Shown here piece after piece: positions 58,708 through 64,000 of a stretch of DNA of 64,000 bases (the stretch's first letter is position 1; the number at the start of each line of letters is the position of its first letter). The translations under genes and the position numbers were made by a program. Source of the stretch: Lentinula raphanica. Its lineage: Eukaryota; Basidiomycota; Agaricomycetes; Agaricales; Omphalotaceae. The notes beneath the pieces are model-generated. The model was not told the origin of the DNA. It worked only from the letters and a program-made list of their open reading frames with translations, and ran no database searches. The stretch spans positions 1,178,001 through 1,242,000 of the forward strand of contig JANVFP010000002.1 in NCBI GenBank assembly GCA_027919835.1, given 5' to 3'.

Positions 58708-60543
58708 ATGGTTGGCTTGAATCCTTTCGCTTCGCGACACAACAGTGTTCATCCCGAAACTCCTCCTCCTCCACCTTCTTACAAGGAAAACGACTCTTCC
58801 ACCTTGCTCTTTGCAGAAGCAACAGTAACGACCACTGAAGTTGTAACGACTACTACCCAGACTACTACCCATTTCTTCTCTCTACCTCACTGGAAGAAGA
58901 AAGCACCTCCGTTGCCATATATCAGCGACACAATGTCTCCCCAGAAGCCACAAAGGCATGCGCAAGTGGACGAAGTGGGCTTCGAGACGTCTTCCCCACT
59001 CATGGTCGACAAATCCTTACCACCAACGCCAGAAAGCAGTAGCAGCGGACATATTACACCACCGGAGAATTCGCGTCAAACTTCTCAGCGAACTTCTTTG
59101 CAGGACGAGGTTATATCGCCTACGATACTTCCGTCAACTGACTATAGTCGACTTTTGTTTGCAAGCCCACTGAGACCGACTTCAGCCAGTGCACTGGCAC
59201 GCGTCCTTAGGATTGAGTCTACCTCATGGTATTCCTCATGCTACCGCCTCTTCATCATCATCAGCCGAAATCAACACCATTGCGTTCACTTCTACACCTT
59301 CTACTACCGAGATTACTTCTCCGCGAAAAGAGCACAAAGCGCGCATGAAATAGCGTGCGGTTTCTACAGCCGTTCAGTCAGCGGCAGCAGATGCGCGAAA
59401 CCAAAGGCGTGTCCGTGGCCTCTCATTGGCTCCTTCTGGTTTTCTGGGCCTAGGTACATCGGATGCGAAAGGGAAAGGGAGAGAAACGGAGACAGAGAAA
59501 GACCCCCCTCCATCTGCCATTCGTACCCCAAATAAGCTAACGCGCAGAGCTTCCTTCTGGTCGAGGAAGAAAATATCCTCTCCAGATTTCCTTCCTGCAG
59601 CTCGTAAAAGCGATATCAGTATTGCACCTCTCCCCGCTCTTCCGCCTCTGTCACCATTCAATGTCGATATGATCAAAGCTTCATCAACCAGCGAGGCTCT
59701 TCCGCAAACCCTCCAACCTCATCATTCCCGTACTCTTTCTAGAAGTCATTCTGAACGGAACAGACGTTCATCGCCTCAACTGTCAGAGTACCAAACGCCG
59801 GCTCTGACATCATCTGCTCTTCAAGTGCCCAAGTCAGAGGGAGTTCGCGGACCTTCAACAGCAGATGCTTCACCTTCCCGACCCAAGTTTGCGAGGTTTA
59901 CGTCTGCAGGCTTTTCTGAGCAGCTTGGTTCATCTTCTCTCCCTTCGCCTACTCTGCAGAAGCTCCCTCTGTTCGAAGCCCCGCCATACAAACGACCCCG
60001 CGCACATACAAACCCACGGTCCACCCCTTCTTCGGCGCCTCTCGATGAATCTATTCTCTTCTTCTTCTTCCCCTTCTCCGTCGACACCGAGTCACCCCTG
60101 CGAAATACCACATCCAAGGCTCCGCCGGTACCTAAATCCTAATTGGAAGAGGAATCAGCGGAAAGTTACCTGACCCGTTTGATTCTGCAGGCGTTCGATG
60201 TTGATCTGTACGTGTCCTTGATGAAACCGTATACGACTGAAGGTATTGGAGGAATCGTCGGGTTGGCCAGGTCAGAAGATTGGAGAAGACCCTGGTCAAG
60301 AAATTGATGACGATTCTGGTGTATTCTTCGCCGACGAATCGCGTTCAAAGACAATTCCAGTTCGATGTCCAGGTGAGTTTTGTTGTTAGCATCAAATTTA
60401 TTGATCTCTTGCAGTTCCTTCATAACACTGAACTCTGCTCTATAGGATCTCAGTCTGATGGAAATCCAGTCACCCTCTCAACGATGCTCTCCCTGCAGAC
60501 CCTCTCCCTCTCGCTCACTCGTGGACGTCCGAAAGGTCCCTAG
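58708..60543 (+). pseudogene. Decayed Ser/Pro/Thr-rich protein gene
   Basis: A first frame from the ATG at 58708 (MVGLNPFASRHNSVHPETPP, VVTTTTQTTTHFFSLPHWKK) runs well to about 59215; the continuation (HATASSSSSAEINTIAFTST, then SLAPSGFLGLGTSDAKGKGR, to TSKAPPVPKS) is in another frame and holds a TAG at 59351-59353. A further piece (ESAESYLTRLILQAFDVDLY, then KIGEDPGQEIDDDSGVFFAD and an intron) continues to about 60543 with more frame changes. The protein is disordered and I do not recognise the family; an ESYLTRL-like element occurs in some fungal Arf/Rho regulators, but that is a weak hint. It seems to be part of the same decaying block as the two genes before it. Confidence 0.65.
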
Positions 60544-61739
60544 ATTGATATTCCTCTTTCACGTCCTTTATCACGTATATTACTATCACATATGAGGGTC
60601 GCTTCGAGTGTATACAGTCCAACACCGCGTTGAAAATTCTGAATCCTACATGAACATAGTCGCTCTGGGTCGGTCATGCTGTCAAAGCTCTTTCGGCATC
60701 TTTCCACAACGGCCCCGAGCCAAGTCCAGGCGTTACATCCATGGCTTCCCAACAACGAACATCCAACTCTCCATTTGCTGATGTGCACCAATGGGTTTGA
60801 TGGCTCGCTCTTGTCTCCACAACCCTGTCACCTAACTTAAGCTCAATCTCGATGCCTCAACCTCAGATATCCAGCGAGTCAGCCCCAATATCGGCGTCTG
60901 CAGAGCGCAGGGACAGAGCTGTCGTCCTTCAGCCTTTGTTGAGGTCAATTCTGCGTGCAGAACAGGAGGAGTAAGAAGAAGCGGAGGATTGCAAACCTCC
61001 CTCGTGGTCTGAGCTGCACGCCTCTTGTACTCAACAGGACACCGACTCGTCTATCAGTATGAGAGGCAAGAGCTTAGGATACGACAAAGAACGCCAGTCC
61101 CTGCAGTCAAGACCAATTTACCTCCACTATCTTCCTCCCATCAAGCACTACCTGCGCATAATCTTCCCAGATCGACATCTGCTGCTACACCCTCTTCGAG
61201 ACCACCAGCTATGCTGGGCCTGGCAGAGAATCAGTCGGCGTCAGGCAGAGAGGATATTCATTTTCATTGTCTGAACATAGACATCATCCGCCAGCCTACT
61301 ACTACTCGCGTAGCCAATCACCACGCTTCTTCCCAACATCCATAGTCCATGTCTCGCTCCGTTTGATGCAACGAATTTCTCAGTACTATAAGTCTTAGGA
61401 CAAACCATATGATACTTTGAGCCTCGCGGTCACTAGTACTGTAACTTACTGATTAAATATTCTTGGTACATCATATCCTCATTACACTGCATGTACTTCA
61501 GATCTCGAAGTAGAAGAATACAAAACATGACAATCTAAAGACCACAACGTTGAAGATGCTCAGTATGAAAGGACGAGCATTGGCTGGATAAGGAAGGTCA
61601 ATTATAGCCCTTCGGCCCCTTCCTTGTACGATTAGTAAGGTTGAATTGCGGCGGCCGGTCCATAAAAAACTCGACGCTCGTCCTCTCGTTCTACTCACAC
61701 CTCCAGCTGTTTTCTATTGTTTCATTTTTTAGTTCTGAG
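60544..61739. other. Spacer with possible further relic
   Basis: A plus-strand stretch at 60851-60970 (MPQPQISSESAPISASAERR) and one at 61075-61340 (QRTPVPAVKTNLPPLSSSHQ) have the same Ser/Pro-rich style as the previous relic but lie in different frames and have stops. The part 61370-61660 appears non-coding. Confidence 0.35.
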
Positions 61740-61984
61740 AGGAGACATCTGCTGTAATCTTACCCAAGACAATTGTACTCTCGATGCTAGCCAGGTAAGT
61801 TGTGAATTTTTGGGCACAGAAATGACCTTTCAATCCGACGATACAGGGCTTCTCCCAAGAGGAAAAATCGTTCTCGAACTGAGACACACCATCGTGTATC
61901 CGGTCGACAATGCCATCCCTTCGGCTATGTCTGCCATTGCAACCGCCCATATTTCAAACAAATAATAAGCTTGGTCGAAAATTG

Positions 61985-63315
61985 CCAGGCTTATCTTCCT
62001 TTCCTTACATTCAGCAGCGTCTCTACCATCACCAGCAACACAATTTATCAGAAGTTTCTGGATCAGCAGTTTCCTGCTCTTCATTCTCTCAATCTCTCGG
62101 CGACCAGACCATACTCATACGTCGAGTCTCAGACAAAACAGCTTCAAGAACTCTCTCGACAGCTGTCCTCTGTTGCTAGGATGAGAAAAGATTTCATTAA
62201 ACGTATCCGCAACCACGATAACCTTCCCTCCGACAATCTAGCTCTCATAGTTCTCAGGAACCTTGAGGTGCTTCTCGAGGAAGTTCAGAGCAAGAAAACC
62301 TCTCTCGACACTGCTTGGTGGCAACTTCTCGATAGATATCCTTTGAAGGTCGAGGATTTGCTTACAGGGTTGATGAACGATGTAATACTCCTTCCTGCTC
62401 ATACAACTAGATTCTGACTATACACAGATTCGTAACAGTCCGGAATCTTTCTGGAAAACTCTCCCAAACATCTCATATCGTGATTTTCAAACCTTGGGTG
62501 TTGGTCGTTGGCTGAACGACGAAGTCATCAACCATTTTATCGATAAATGGTGCTCCCAGTCAAGCAACATGTTAGGCTTAGGAACTTTCTTTGCAGGAAG
62601 CTGCCTGTTCGAGGATAAGGCATCTTGCCTCGTGGCAAAAGAGTATCTTACCTTAGAAGATGAGCGAAAGGTCAAACGTTGTGTCATTCGAAGACAAGTG
62701 AGTTCCAGAATCGTTCTCTGGCGCTCTTCCTGATTTCTTTCAGAATATGCTAGCCCTCGAGTCTTGGGATTCGGTCTTCATTCCCATCCACGAGGGATCT
62801 TCACACTGGTATTCTGTACGAATAGATTTCATCCTGAAAAGAATCGACATCTACGACAGCCTTCAAGAGACCTGCTTAGCAAACCGCAGTAAACCTATCC
62901 CTTTGCGCAAAAATACCAATCTTATGCTGGTAAGGCTTGCATTATTTAAGTTCTCATTTGGAATCTAATCATGGTCAAGGTTCTTATGTGGTTGACCGAA
63001 ATTCTGGCCTCTATGAGGGGAGAGCCTGTCATCTTAGAGAACAATCTTCAATCTGACTGGATCTGTGATCCTCATTCCAAAGTAACTTTATATTTTGTTA
63101 TCGTATCGCTTTTTGACCTCTCTCCTTAGGTACCTTTCCAACCAAATCCATATGATTGCGGAGTTCATACCCTATGGCATCTCAAGCATGTCCTGCAATA
63201 CAGAGAGGTATTAGTGGGACCCCAATGCGACAAGGACGGTTTGTCCTTCACCAGTAATATGGTGGGCAAGCGCCTGAGACTAGCCCAGGAGTTGCTCGAA
63301 GATGCGGCGCATTGA
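61985..63315 (+). CDS. Ulp1-type (C48) cysteine protease
   Basis: The 5' end is uncertain; coding sequence is clear from about 61985 (SSVSTITSNTIYQKFLDQQF, KQLQELSRQLSSVARMRKDF: a helical N-terminal part) to TGA 63313-63315. Introns with good sites lie at about 62379-62427, 62697-62742, 62932-62979 and 63080-63128. The protease domain starts WLNDEVINHFIDKWCSQSSN and holds the catalytic triad: His in EGSSHWYSVRID, Asp in RIDIYDSLQE and Cys in QPNPYDCGVHTLWHL, with the oxyanion Gln just before. Ulp1 enzymes remove SUMO, but in mushrooms many copies belong to KDZ-type transposons. No stop or frameshift seen, so it can be active. Confidence 0.85.
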
Positions 63316-63575
63316 TTCTCTATAAGTCTGAGGCCTCAAGGGTACTCTATTCTTTGCATACTGAACATACCGATCTACCAAGATGTAGTAGCCAATCGCT
63401 GTCGAATGTATAAGAGTCTTCTATGACTCGTGTTTTTCTTCTTCAATGTTCCTCCGTGTGTTTCCCTCGATGTGTTTCAACGTGTTTCCCTCAACGTGTT
63501 AACGTGTTTCCCTCATGGCATTTCATTCGAGGTATTTCCATCATTCTCATCTTTCTCTTGTCCTGCAGTCTTCTC

Positions 63576-64000
63576 ATGGATTATTCCTGTCCAGTTTATC
63601 AAAAATTCTTCTCTAGACCCCAGGATCGCTCAGCCCATGTCAATCAAAAGCAGGATGAAGCTCATGCAGCTTATAGGTCTAGAGAAACACGTAAGATCAA
63701 CAGGCTCTTCCAAAATACTGTGAAGGAAGCTACTCGCGCTCATGCTGCGAAATCCCTCCATGGCAAACGAAAACGCCATCGTCATACATCTGCACCCTCG
63801 GTTGATAACCAAGAACTAGGAGAAAACGTGGACTCGCACTCAGATAGAGATATGGAAGTTGATGATGATGTGAACGCCTCGTCCTCATACGCGAGAGCAG
63901 AGGAGGACGACAATGTAGATCAGGACGAGGACAACGCAGACGACGACAACGCAGACGACGACAACGCAGACAACGACAACGCAGACAACGACCGGAACGA
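63576..64000 (+). CDS. Acidic-repeat protein, N-terminal part, cut by window end
   Basis: The ATG at 63576 (MDYSCPVYQKFFSRPQDRSA) lies just after a pyrimidine-rich AG and opens a frame that is uninterrupted to the window end: a basic helical part (RSRETRKINRLFQNTVKEAT, HGKRKRHRH) followed by a very acidic part with repeated Asn-Ala-Asp-Asp-Asp. An exon further upstream is possible. No family recognised. Together with the Ulp1 gene 260 bp upstream in the same direction, it may be part of one mobile unit. Confidence 0.55.
   Translation, partial: MDYSCPVYQKFFSRPQDRSAHVNQKQDEAHAAYRSRETRKINRLFQNTVKEATRAHAAKSLHGKRKRHRHTSAPSVDNQELGENVDSHSDRDMEVDDDVNASSSYARAEEDDNVDQDEDNADDDNADDDNADNDNADNDRN
63915..63992 (+). 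repeat. 12-bp repeat coding Asn-Ala-Asp-Asp
   Basis: The words gacaacgcagacgacgacaacgcagac recur about five times with small changes (gac/aac), giving an acidic low-complexity tract in frame in the last gene. Confidence 0.85.

Noticed and set aside
1..64000. CRISPR arrays, bacterial operons, rRNA or tRNA genes
   Set aside because: No regularly spaced repeats of that type and no rRNA core sequences were seen; tRNA genes could be missed by eye and need a covariance search.

Overview
The window is nuclear DNA of a filamentous basidiomycete, most likely an Agaricomycete. Nearly every gene is split by short GT-AG introns (about 42-80 nt). The families present also fit that group: an expanded RecQ-like helicase, F-box and BTB proteins, a MULE transposase with a SWIM finger, a Tet/JBP dioxygenase and a Ulp1-type protease. 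No bacterial signals, CRISPR arrays or recognisable RNA genes were seen. Exon borders were placed by eye from splice sites, reading frame and protein similarity; where the exon sum was checked this is stated.

Left part (1-18.6 kb) is dense housekeeping sequence: a small secreted protein, a CCCH-finger/RBR ubiquitin ligase, the TORC2 subunit Sin1/Avo1, an AMSH-type deubiquitinase, a Mn/Fe superoxide dismutase ending in the peroxisomal signal SKL, a macrodomain protein, cytosolic tyrosyl-tRNA synthetase and a basic/coiled-coil putative transcription factor. Sin1/AMSH and macrodomain/TyrRS are head-to-head pairs with short shared promoters.

Middle part (18.6-39 kb) is shaped by recent duplication. 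A gene of unknown function is duplicated in tandem together with the 3' tail of a neighbouring MFS transporter. A DMT transporter is followed by a RecQ-like helicase, which is followed by a broken copy of the DMT 3' end. Two F-box genes lie between two F-box fragments. A BTB protein and a short-chain dehydrogenase complete this section.

Right part (39-64 kb) is mobile and decaying DNA: a MULE transposase gene, a 282-bp TIR element with TA flanks directly behind its stop codon, a large Tet/JBP 2-oxoglutarate dioxygenase gene carrying one apparent single-base frameshift, a small T5orf172/MUG113-like gene, and a run of intron-retaining pseudogenes (an Itc1/Acf1-type ISWI subunit, pescadillo, and a Ser/Pro-rich protein). 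It ends with an intact-looking Ulp1-type cysteine protease and the start of an acidic-repeat protein that runs off the window. Tet/JBP and Ulp1 genes have been linked in fungi to Kyakuja-Dileera-Zisupton (KDZ) transposons, so this end may be part of such an element or a heterochromatic island; no KDZ transposase is visible inside the window.
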